A stretch of DNA of 5,803 bases. Source: Bacillota bacterium (GTDB taxonomy: Bacteria; Bacillota; Clostridia; Christensenellales; Aristaeellaceae). The notes below the pieces were generated by a model that did not search any database, had not been told where the DNA came from, and saw nothing but the letters and a program-made list of their open reading frames with translations. The position numbers and the translations under genes were made by a program. Location: the NCBI GenBank assembly GCA_009787135.1, contig WRGP01000110.1, positions 1 through 5,803 on the forward strand, in the 5' to 3' direction. Shown one piece after another: positions 1 to 5,639 of the stretch. Position 1 is the first letter of the stretch; the number at the start of each line of letters is the position of its first letter.

Positions 1-94
1 GGCTGATGATGGTGCTCTCCAGCGCGATGATAGGGCGGCCTTCCGATTTGGCCGCCGCGACGGCGGGCGAGAGGGAGACGATGGCGTTGTTCAT
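1..94 (-). CDS. psuG: Pseudouridine-5'-phosphate glycosidase, N-terminal fragment
   Basis: Only the first 31 codons are present; the gene runs off the left edge of the window. The translation contains SEGRPIIALESTIIS, which I recognise as the conserved N-terminal 'vALESTiIsHG' region of PsuG (E. coli YeiN). The family cleaves the C-C glycosidic bond of pseudouridine 5'-phosphate, giving uracil and ribose 5-phosphate in the cytoplasm, with a divalent metal. The ATG shares the ATGA overlap with the stop codon of the upstream kinase, and a strong AAGGAGG lies 9 nt before the start, inside the kinase's last codons. This implies translational coupling and co-transcription. The kinase-then-glycosidase order matches E. 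coli psuK-psuG. Catalytic residues lie outside the window, so activity cannot be judged. Confidence 0.88.
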   Translation of the reverse strand, partial: MNNAIVSLSPAVAAAKSEGRPIIALESTIIS

Positions 95-960
95 AGAAAG
101 GAACCTCCTTGCGCAAGCAAATGTTTTGTAACGGCGGCAAGGCCCATGGCCGCGGCGTCTTCCGCGGGCGCGCCCAGCAGCATGGCCCTCGCGATGCCGG
201 AGATCATGGCGTCGCCCGCGCCGGTACAGTTTTTCACACGCATCGCGGGCGCTGGCAAATGTCCCCGGCTGGCCGCGCCGGCATAGTAAACGCCCCGGTT
301 TCCCAGGGAAATGAATACCTGCGAAACGCCCTGGCGCAAAAACCAGGCGGCCGCGCGGGCGGGGTCGCCCTCACCGGAGAGGCGCTCGGCCTCGAGCAGG
401 TTTGGCTTTACGGCCGCAAAGCGGCCGATGACGCGCCGGACACGTTCCGCCTTAAAGCCGCTGACAGGGTCCAGCAGAAGCGGCGCGGCGGCGTGTTCCG
501 CCAAATATTCGAGCGTGTCCTTTGGCAGGTTCGCGTCCATGACGATAAGCGGCGCGGCGTTTAGCATAGGCAGGCGCGGCGCGAGACAATCCGGGGTGAA
601 CGCGTCCAGCAGCGACATATCGTTTACGGCGGCGAGCATGTCGCCGTCCGTATCATGCACGCTGCAATACGTGCCGGAGCCGCCGGCAAGGCGCATCGCG
701 TGCGATAGGCTTACGCCTTCCCGGCCGCATTGGCGGGTGAGAAGCCAGGCGATGTCGTCGTCGCCCAGCACGGTGAGAAGCTCCACCGGCACGCCCGCGG
801 ACGCCAAATGGCGCGCGATATTATGCCCCACCCCGCCCGCGGACACGAAAACACGGCCCGGGTTGGAATCGCGCGGCCGGAAGTCGTCTTTTGGCACGCC
901 GCATACGTCAAGGTTCAGCGCCCCGACGACAATCACGGGGGTTTCCTGTTCGGTGTTCAT
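91..960 (-). CDS. psuK: PfkB-family sugar kinase, probable pseudouridine kinase
   Basis: This 289-residue protein has the ribokinase/PfkB fold. It begins PVIVVGALNLDVCG (typical first strand), has the N-terminal signature AGGVGHNIARHLASAG at residues 41-56, a KPN motif followed by acidic residues (185-192), and the C-terminal signature NCTGAGDAMISGIA at 244-257, where D250 is the expected catalytic base next to the anion hole. The family transfers the ATP gamma-phosphate to a sugar hydroxyl. Pseudouridine is inferred as substrate because psuG follows with a 4-base overlap; by sequence alone a ribokinase- or nucleoside-kinase-like role would be possible. I chose the ATG at 960 because the conserved domain begins just after it; a TTG 12 codons upstream is also open but adds nothing recognisable. 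No clear Shine-Dalgarno precedes either start, unlike all the other genes here. Confidence 0.88.
   Translation of the reverse strand: MNTEQETPVIVVGALNLDVCGVPKDDFRPRDSNPGRVFVSAGGVGHNIARHLASAGVPVELLTVLGDDDIAWLLTRQCGREGVSLSHAMRLAGGSGTYCSVHDTDGDMLAAVNDMSLLDAFTPDCLAPRLPMLNAAPLIVMDANLPKDTLEYLAEHAAAPLLLDPVSGFKAERVRRVIGRFAAVKPNLLEAERLSGEGDPARAAAWFLRQGVSQVFISLGNRGVYYAGAASRGHLPAPAMRVKNCTGAGDAMISGIARAMLLGAPAEDAAAMGLAAVTKHLLAQGGSFL
104..110 (-). promoter_or_regulatory. Ribosome binding site of psuG
   Basis: On the minus strand AAGGAGG lies 9 nt before the psuG ATG. It is embedded in the psuK codons for Gln-Gly-Gly near the C-terminus, so the coding sequence of one gene doubles as the start signal of the next. 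It fixes the psuG start at position 94. Confidence 0.85.
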
Positions 961-966
961 GCTCAA

Positions 967-996
967 AGCGTACAACGAAGAGGACCTGTTTGTCAA
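967..996 (-). promoter_or_regulatory. Candidate psuK promoter close to the start codon
   Basis: On the minus strand a perfect TTGACA (996-991) is followed after 18 bases by TACGCT (972-967), a weak -10 with three of six consensus bases. Transcription would start at or next to the psuK ATG at 960, giving a leaderless or nearly leaderless mRNA, which would fit the missing ribosome binding site. A competing candidate farther upstream is TTGACC (1080-1075), 18 bases, TACCAT (1056-1051). I cannot decide between them by reading. Confidence 0.35.
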
Positions 997-1031
997 GGAT
1001 GGCGGAACGGTTTTACCCTATCCATAATTCA

Positions 1032-1060
1032 TTGCGTATGGTTCCGATATATGGTATGCT
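1032..1060 (+). promoter_or_regulatory. Candidate promoter of the M28 peptidase gene
   Basis: TTGCGT (1032-1037) and TATGCT (1055-1060) are separated by 17 bases. The -10 has four of six consensus bases and the -35 three of six, so it is a modest sigma-A-type match. The start point would be near 1067, leaving a leader of about 80 bases. The -10 overlaps a possible minus-strand -10 for psuK, so divergent expression from this gap could interfere or be jointly controlled. Confidence 0.35.
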
Positions 1061-1063
1061 GAG

Positions 1064-1103
1064 CGCAGGGAGAAGGTCAACTGCCGGCGGACGGCTGCCT
1101 GCG
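1064..1103 (+). other. Possible stem-loop in the M28 leader
   Basis: CGCAGG (1064-1069) can pair with CCTGCG (1098-1103), and inside it GCCG (1083-1086) can pair with CGGC (1092-1095) around a five-base loop. There is no T-tract after it, so it is not a terminator. In GC-rich DNA such pairings can be accidental, and its start would lie about at the predicted transcription start. Confidence 0.2.
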
Positions 1104-1147
1104 TGACGCGAGATCCCGCAAGCTCATTGGTAAGGGGGGCATCCTGC

Positions 1148-2605
1148 ATGAAAACCATCAAAACAGCCGCGCTCGTCCTCATAACCCTGGCAATCGGCAT
1201 CGTTCTGGGCCTTTGGCAAATCACGCCGCCTCCCGTGGACGAGGCTTCCCCCGCCTACCCCGCGTATCGGCGGATGATGGAAAACATTCAAAGGCTTGCG
1301 AGGGAGCCGCATCCTGCCGGTTCGGAAGCTATCGCGCGTGTCCGGGCGGAGATCATCGCGGAGATTGAGGGCATGGGGCTCACGCCAATCCTTGAGGACG
1401 CGGTCTATACGCCGTCCCAAATCGCCGACGCGCGCGTGCGGCGGTATAACATGACGAAGGATGAGTGGTGGGCGCAAAACCATGATTGGGTTGAGGAATA
1501 TAACGGCATACACAGCGTTGACGATTGGTTCGCCATGATCTCAGGGGCGGATTCTGATGGCGTGCTGCGCCTTCAAAACATCCTCGTCAAGCTCGAAGCG
1601 CGCGAAACGCCGTCGCGGGCGGAGCCGGGGCCTGCCGTGCTGTTCGTCTCCCACTATGACAGCGTCTCCGCGGGGCCAGGCGCCGGGGACAACATGCTGT
1701 CCGTTTGCGCCATGCTGGAAACGATACGCGCGCAGGCGCAAAACAACGCGCTGCGCGGCGATCTGTATTTTCTCTTTGCCGATGGGGAAGAGGATTTTAT
1801 GCTGGGCTCGCTGGCCTTTGTGCGGGCCCATCCCGAGTTTAAGGAAAAAATGGATGTGGTGATCAACCTCGACACCCGAGGCAGCCGGGGCGCGCTGCTC
1901 CTGTATGAAACATCCCCCAAAGCCTACGCGCTTGTCAAAGCTGTCCGCAGCGCGGGCGCAAGGCCGGCGGGCTTTTCGCTGGCGGCGGCCGTCTATGCGC
2001 GTATGAACAATTATACCGATTTATCGATGTTTTTGAACCGTGGATACAGGGGCCTCAACCTGGCGGCGATGGAGGGCGTGGAGAACTATCACCGGGCGAC
2101 GGACACGTATGCAAACCTGCATCCGGCCACCGCGTGGCACTATTTGCAAACAAGCCTCGCGCTCGCGGAATATGCCGCGAACCACTATTCCCCGGCCAGC
2201 CTGCGCGAGCCGTCATCCGGGGCCGTGTATTTCCCGTTTCTGCCGGGGCGGACGGTGCTGATGAGCGACCGGGCGGCGTATGCCCTGTGCGCGCTGGCCT
2301 GCGTTTTGGCGCTGGCGTACGCGGGGCCGCGGATAAAGCGCGGGGGGCTTAGGCCTTTCTTTTCAGGCGTTCTCATGGGCCTGCCGGCCCTGCTCTGCGC
2401 GGGGTGCGCGATCTTCTTTGTCGAAGCGAGCTATCTTTTCAGCATTCCCCTGCTCCTCATGGCCGTTACGGCGTTCCTGAAAAAAGGGACAATCGCGCGC
2501 ATCACCGCGCGGATGGCGTCCGGGGTGGTTACGCTCATGCTGTGGGTGCCCGTGCTGTACCTGCTGTGGGTGGCCATGGTGCAGCCGATGCTCATCAGCG
2601 CATGA
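1148..2605 (+). CDS. Membrane-anchored M28-family zinc peptidase with C-terminal membrane domain
   Basis: The 485-residue protein has an N-terminal hydrophobic segment (about 6-23, signal anchor), an M28 catalytic domain and about four hydrophobic segments at the C-terminus (roughly 376-393, 403-424, 429-444, 458-478). All five expected di-zinc ligands are visible: H169 in VSHYDSV, D181 in GAGDNM, E215 in DGEED with E214 as likely general base, D242 in NLDTRG and H315 in NYHRATDT. M28 enzymes are aminopeptidases or carboxypeptidases; the layout recalls membrane M28 proteins of the Pff1/FXNA type, with the catalytic domain probably outside the cytoplasm. Residues about 84-140 form an unusual Trp/Asp-rich insert ahead of the catalytic core. 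The start at 1148 is preceded by AAGGGGGG at 8 nt and puts the hydrophobic segment at the N-terminus; an in-frame GTG at 1103 is less likely. Substrate unknown. Confidence 0.88.
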   Translation: MKTIKTAALVLITLAIGIVLGLWQITPPPVDEASPAYPAYRRMMENIQRLAREPHPAGSEAIARVRAEIIAEIEGMGLTPILEDAVYTPSQIADARVRRYNMTKDEWWAQNHDWVEEYNGIHSVDDWFAMISGADSDGVLRLQNILVKLEARETPSRAEPGPAVLFVSHYDSVSAGPGAGDNMLSVCAMLETIRAQAQNNALRGDLYFLFADGEEDFMLGSLAFVRAHPEFKEKMDVVINLDTRGSRGALLLYETSPKAYALVKAVRSAGARPAGFSLAAAVYARMNNYTDLSMFLNRGYRGLNLAAMEGVENYHRATDTYANLHPATAWHYLQTSLALAEYAANHYSPASLREPSSGAVYFPFLPGRTVLMSDRAAYALCALACVLALAYAGPRIKRGGLRPFFSGVLMGLPALLCAGCAIFFVEASYLFSIPLLLMAVTAFLKKGTIARITARMASGVVTLMLWVPVLYLLWVAMVQPMLISA

Positions 2606-2627
2606 ACCCCTTTGCGCGTTTGTATGC

Positions 2628-2655
2628 TTGCCATGATCCGGCGTGATAGTATAAT
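2628..2655 (+). promoter_or_regulatory. Promoter P1 upstream of the YhhN gene
   Basis: TTGCCA (2628-2633; five of six consensus bases) and a perfect TATAAT (2650-2655) are 16 bases apart. This is the strongest promoter-like match in the window, just after the peptidase gene ends, so the downstream genes are likely expressed independently of it. The -10 overlaps the left arm of an inverted repeat. Confidence 0.65.
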
Positions 2656-2688
2656 TTTGAGTTTTCTGCCGAAATATGTTATACTATC
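2645..2688. repeat. Perfect 10-bp inverted repeat over both -10 boxes (operator candidate)
   Basis: GATAGTATAA (2645-2654) and TTATACTATC (2679-2688) are exact reverse complements separated by 24 bases. Each arm covers one of the two tandem -10 elements. The spacing could suit two half-sites of a DNA-binding protein. Part of the symmetry may simply follow from -10-like sequence, but the GATAG/CTATC ends are not demanded by the promoter consensus. Confidence 0.45.
2657..2685 (+). promoter_or_regulatory. Promoter P2 upstream of the YhhN gene, extended -10
   Basis: TTGAGT (2657-2662) and TATACT (2680-2685) are 17 bases apart, and TG stands one base before the -10 as in extended -10 promoters. 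It lies 30 bases downstream of P1 in the same direction; its start point would be near 2692, giving a leader of about 25 bases ending in the G-rich ribosome binding site. The -10 overlaps the right arm of the inverted repeat. Confidence 0.6.
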
Positions 2689-2716
2689 GCTAAATAAGGA
2701 AGGGGGGGCACGGGGT

Positions 2717-3364
2717 ATGCGGAAAAAGTTAAAGCTCATCGGTATGGGCGTCCTGTTCTTCATCGCGTTTGTGCTGGCATGCGTCAGAGGCCACGCGTGG
2801 CATTGGCTGGTATGCCTGGCGCTGGGCTTGTCCTGGGTGGGCGACGCGAATATGGCATGCGTTCAGCCGCATGGGGAGGGGGAGATCGACCCTTCGTTTC
2901 TAAAGGGCATGGGCGCGTTCGCGCTGGCGCAGATTGCGTACATCGCCGCGTTCGCCACATCGCTGGCCGGTGTGCCCGCCCTGCACGCGCGCGTGCCGGG
3001 GAACGCCGTGGGCGCGGAGCTGATCGGCGCGATGCTGCCGATATACCTGCTGGCAGGCCTGCTTTTTTGGGTGCTTATAGTTTTGAAAGCCGAGCAGCCC
3101 TTTTCGCTCAAGGCCGCCGTGCTCGTATACGCCATGCTTTTGTGGGCAATGGCCGCCTGTGCCTGCGCGGCGGCGTTCATGGGCACAAAGGTGGTGTGGC
3201 CGCTGATCCTGGGCGGGACGCTGTTCATCGTGTCTGATGGGTCCATCGCGGCACACGAGTTTCAAGGGAGAATCGCGGACGCGAAGCGTTATGAGATCAT
3301 CGTATGGGGCACATACGTCCCGGCGCAGATTCTGCTGATGCTCGGCGCGTCGTGGTTATACTAG
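2717..3364 (+). CDS. YhhN/TMEM86-family membrane protein, putative lysoplasmalogenase
   Basis: The 215-residue, strongly hydrophobic protein has about seven to eight membrane segments (roughly 8-22, 28-42, 65-85, 103-123, 131-152, 158-172, 195-212). Family-like features are the GD pair in SWVGDANM (42-43), the GAFALAQIAYIAAF stretch (66-79), and the C-terminal GGTLFIVSDGSIAAHEF (166-182) followed by TYVPAQILLMLG (199-210). Characterised YhhN/TMEM86 proteins hydrolyse the vinyl-ether bond of lysoplasmalogens, and D43 and D174 are candidates for the conserved aspartates. Plasmalogens occur in many anaerobes, so the role would fit, but the family is broad and activity here is inferred. The ATG at 2717 is chosen because a G-rich site (2702-2708) lies 8 nt upstream; the frame is open further upstream, but that start would lie before both promoter -10 boxes. 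The next gene follows after 21 bp. Confidence 0.78.
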   Translation: MRKKLKLIGMGVLFFIAFVLACVRGHAWHWLVCLALGLSWVGDANMACVQPHGEGEIDPSFLKGMGAFALAQIAYIAAFATSLAGVPALHARVPGNAVGAELIGAMLPIYLLAGLLFWVLIVLKAEQPFSLKAAVLVYAMLLWAMAACACAAAFMGTKVVWPLILGGTLFIVSDGSIAAHEFQGRIADAKRYEIIVWGTYVPAQILLMLGASWLY

Positions 3365-3385
3365 TCACAAACTCCAGGAGGCCGC

Positions 3386-4030
3386 ATGTACCACATTGTC
3401 AAGCGCGGGATGGATTTTCTGCTGTCGCTGGTCGGGCTGCTCGTATGCTCGCCGCTTCTGCTCGCGCTTATGCTGCTCATCCGTGCGGATTCAAAGGGCG
3501 CTCCCGTCTTTCGGCAGCAGCGCGTGGGCCGCTATGGCACGCTGTTTGAAATCTATAAGCTCCGGACGATGCGGGAGAGCGCGCCGCATGACGTGGCGAC
3601 GAGCGCGCTTGCGGACGCGGGCGCGCACATCACGCGGCTTGGCAGGTTCCTGCGCAAAACCAGCCTGGACGAGCTGCCGCAGCTGGTCAACGTGCTCCGC
3701 GGCGACATGAGCCTGGTAGGGCCGCGCCCCCTGGTGCCCGGCGAGGGCACGATACACGAGGAGCGGATGGCTTGCGGGGCGTATGACGTGCGGCCCGGCA
3801 TTACGGGCTGGGCGCAGGTGAACGGCCGCGACAAGGTCAACGCGGGCAAGAAGGCGCAGATGGATGGGTTCTATGCCCAAAGGGTTTCCTTTGCCATGGA
3901 TATGCGCATCATCCTCAAGTCCGCTGTTTATGTGCTGACCGGGCGGGGCATTCAAGAGGGCGCGCGGGCGCCCTCGGACGAAGCGGCGGCGGGTGACGCG
4001 CAGGCCGCGGAGGAGACGATTTCATTGTAG
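3386..4030 (+). CDS. Initiating monotopic phosphoglycosyltransferase (bacterial sugar transferase, PglC-like)
   Basis: The 214-residue protein matches the short, catalytic-domain-only form of the bacterial sugar transferase family. The N-terminus KRGMDFLLSLVGLLVCSPLL forms the re-entrant membrane helix, with a Ser-Pro pair at 22-23. Then come RQQRVGRYG (43-51), FEIYKLRTM (54-62), the DE dyad D95-E96 in TSLDELPQL, LRGDMSLVGPRPL (104-116) and VRPGITGWAQVNGRD (135-149). Such enzymes transfer a sugar 1-phosphate from a UDP-sugar to undecaprenyl phosphate at the inner membrane face, with the Asp as covalent nucleophile, and so start capsule, exopolysaccharide or glycoprotein glycan assembly. The sugar cannot be read from sequence. 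An Ala/Glu/Asp-rich tail (about 190-214) follows the domain and looks disordered. AGGAGG stands 4 nt before the ATG, a rather short spacing. It probably shares a transcript with the YhhN gene. Confidence 0.93.
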   Translation: MYHIVKRGMDFLLSLVGLLVCSPLLLALMLLIRADSKGAPVFRQQRVGRYGTLFEIYKLRTMRESAPHDVATSALADAGAHITRLGRFLRKTSLDELPQLVNVLRGDMSLVGPRPLVPGEGTIHEERMACGAYDVRPGITGWAQVNGRDKVNAGKKAQMDGFYAQRVSFAMDMRIILKSAVYVLTGRGIQEGARAPSDEAAAGDAQAAEETISL

Positions 4031-4131
4031 GGACGCTCTGAAGGGATCTTTCCCTGAACCGGGGTCCAGGAGGCGGCGTCCCCTGGCGTTTCCTCCTTCA
4101 GCCCAGCCCGCTGCGTGATAGGAAAGTGTTT
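4031..4131 (+). other. Structured 101-bp spacer between the two transferase genes
   Basis: Several pairings compete. CTGAAGG (4038-4044) can pair with CCTTCAG (4095-4101); AGGGA (4042-4046) with TCCCT (4051-4055) around a four-base loop; CCGGGG (4059-4064) with CCCCTGG (4080-4086) with one bulged T; and AGGAGG (4068-4073) with CCTCCT (4092-4097). The AGGAGG has no start codon at useful distance. No T-run follows any stem, so this is not a standard terminator. I see no promoter match good enough to call; the next gene's ribosome binding site is AGGAAAG at 4120-4126. Confidence 0.35.
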
Positions 4132-5331
4132 ATGCCAAACCTAACCATCATCAACCAGCAATACCCGCCCGAAGTAGCCGCCACGGGCCAGATCTTCCGC
4201 GTGATGGCCGAACACATGCAGGCCCGCGGCTTTCAGGTAACCGTGGCCACGGGCACGCCGTATTACCCGGGCATGCAGTCCAAAGCGCCGCGCCGTGAGG
4301 TCATGGGCGGCGTTACGGTGCGCAGGTTATGGAATACAACTTTCCCCAAAAAATCTTTTTTGGGCAAGCTGGTGAACCTCCTCACATTTGAAATCAGCCT
4401 TTTATTCTATTGTATTTTTAGCGTCCCAAGGGACGCCACGGTGCTGGTCGCGACCGCGCCGCCCATGGCGGTGCTATGCGCGGCGGCAGGCCGGTTTTTC
4501 CGCCGCTACCGCGTGGTGATGACAGTGCAGGATCTATACCCGGACGTGCTGGCGGCCAGCGGCATGAGCCGCAGGGGCGCGTTGTCCTATCGCGTGCTGA
4601 AGGCGCTGATGCGCTCGTCCATGGCCGCGTGCCGGCAGGTGGTAGCCATCAGCACGGACATGCGGCGGCATCTGACAAAAGCGTACGGCCTAAAGGATGT
4701 AAAGCTGATTCCAAACCTGTTTCCCGAGACAATTCAAATGGCGGACAGCGCGGAGGCAAAGCGTGCGCGCGGCTGGGCGGACAAGCTGGTGGTGCAGTAC
4801 AGCGGAAATTTCGGCGTGGCGCACGAGTGTGAAACGCTTCTTGCCGCCGTGCGCAGCCTGCAGGGCGAGCCGGGCATCCTCTTTCAAATCGCGGGCGCGG
4901 GGAAAAACTACGATAGACTGCGCGAGGCATGCGAGCGGGAAAACCTTGCGGGCATCGTTTTTGAGGACTACGCTCCCCTAGGCGAGCTGGAGCGCCATCT
5001 GGGCACGGCGGATATTTCCGTGGTGATCCTCGGTGCGGCGTTCCGCGACGTGCTCCTGCCCAGCAAGTATTACGGCATTCTCGCTTCCGGCCGTGGCGTG
5101 CTGCTTATCTCGGGGTGCGAAAGCGATATACGGCGTGATATTGAGGCCGAAGGCATGGGCCTTTGCGTGGAGAGCGGCGAGGGGGAAAAGCTGGCGGAAG
5201 CGCTCCGCGATCTTATGAGGGCGCCGGGCCGTTTGACGGAAATGGGAATGCGCGCGCGCTCTCTCTATGAGCGCAGATATGCCCAGGAGATCATACTCGG
5301 CGCCTATGAAGCGCTGTTGCGGGAGCGCTAA
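4132..5331 (+). CDS. GT4-type (GT-B fold) glycosyltransferase, WcaI/WbuB-like
   Basis: The 399-residue protein has the two-domain layout of family 4 glycosyltransferases. The N-terminal acceptor domain opens with LTIINQQYPPEVAATGQIF (4-22), including the Gly-bearing loop, and later VQDLYPDVLAASG (132-144). The C-terminal nucleotide-sugar domain begins near VVQYSGNFGVAHECETLL (220-237), continues through QIAGAGKNYDRL (252-263) and ADISVVIL (293-300), and has LLPSKYYGILASGRGVLL (308-325) for donor binding. It probably adds a sugar from a nucleotide-sugar to the lipid-linked product of the upstream phosphoglycosyltransferase at the cytoplasmic membrane face; donor and acceptor are unknown. A hydrophobic patch (82-98) could aid membrane contact. 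The ATG at 4132 has AGGAA 7 nt upstream; a GTG two codons earlier overlaps that site and is rejected. An AT-rich stretch at about 4340-4425 contrasts with the rest of the gene. Confidence 0.88.
   Translation: MPNLTIINQQYPPEVAATGQIFRVMAEHMQARGFQVTVATGTPYYPGMQSKAPRREVMGGVTVRRLWNTTFPKKSFLGKLVNLLTFEISLLFYCIFSVPRDATVLVATAPPMAVLCAAAGRFFRRYRVVMTVQDLYPDVLAASGMSRRGALSYRVLKALMRSSMAACRQVVAISTDMRRHLTKAYGLKDVKLIPNLFPETIQMADSAEAKRARGWADKLVVQYSGNFGVAHECETLLAAVRSLQGEPGILFQIAGAGKNYDRLREACERENLAGIVFEDYAPLGELERHLGTADISVVILGAAFRDVLLPSKYYGILASGRGVLLISGCESDIRRDIEAEGMGLCVESGEGEKLAEALRDLMRAPGRLTEMGMRARSLYERRYAQEIILGAYEALLRER
4345..4364. repeat. Perfect inverted repeat inside the GT4 gene
   Basis: CCCAAAAAA (4345-4353) and TTTTTTGGG (4356-4364) are exact reverse complements around TC. 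Read as RNA, this gives a hairpin of about eight pairs with a four-base loop, encoding Pro-Lys-Lys-Ser-Phe-Leu-Gly. The A6 and T6 runs stand out in a GC-rich gene. Confidence 0.7.
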
Positions 5332-5390
5332 ACAGTCAAATGGTCAAAAAATGGCTATTTTAAAGGCTTTTTCAGATAGTAACGACGGGG

Positions 5391-5412
5391 TTTACCGACA
5401 CTTTTACCGACA
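5391..5412. repeat. Short tandem repeat in the integrase 3' end
   Basis: TTTACCGACA occurs at 5391-5400 and again at 5403-5412, a 12-base period. On the coding (minus) strand it encodes the duplicated Val-Gly-Lys in DVGKSVGK. It keeps the reading frame and probably reflects a small in-frame duplication in the disordered C-terminal tail. Confidence 0.6.
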
Positions 5413-5639
5413 TCCGCAAAAGAATCAAAATATGAGTGAAGCGCCCTATCCGATGCGGCACTTCTTTCTTCACTCAGATGCGTATAGATTTTCATAGTGA
5501 CAGATAGATCATCGTGCCCCATCAATTCCTGTGCCCGTTTCACATCAACCCCCGCATCGTAAAGCATGGTGCAATATGTATGGCGAAGATCATGAGAGCG
5601 TATCTCAACGGGCGCCCACTTGATATCCTTTCGTTTGCA

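Noticed and set aside
961..996. Upstream TTG start for psuK adding 12 residues
   Set aside because: The added residues are not part of the conserved fold, there is no ribosome binding site, and the TTGACA there reads better as a promoter element.
311..1027. 238-codon plus-strand open frame opposite psuK
   Set aside because: It lies antisense to a gene with complete PfkB signatures, has no recognisable domain and an Arg/Ser/Pro-rich composition typical of the antisense frame of GC-rich DNA.
1103..1147. GTG start for the M28 gene adding 15 residues
   Set aside because: The ATG at 1148 has a G-rich ribosome binding site at 8 nt and puts the hydrophobic anchor at the N-terminus; the GTG has no good site.
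2612..2716. Upstream ATG for the YhhN gene adding 35 residues
   Set aside because: The extension overlaps both tandem promoters, and the ATG at 2717 has a G-rich ribosome binding site and begins directly with the first membrane helix.
3491..3955. 154-codon minus-strand open frame opposite the phosphoglycosyltransferase gene
   Set aside because: It is a shadow of a well-conserved gene with no recognisable motifs, and is His/Arg/Ala-rich as expected for an antisense frame.
5338..5385. Possible terminator between the convergent GT4 and integrase genes
   Set aside because: The only pairing (AAAAT with ATTTT around GGCT) is all A-T and weak; the two GGCT copies are direct rather than inverted, so no GC stem precedes the T-run at 5368-5372.
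5267..5497. Short plus-strand open frame spanning the GT4 end and integrase remnant
   Set aside because: It overlaps the end of the GT4 gene in another frame, is antisense to clear integrase motifs and resembles no family I know.
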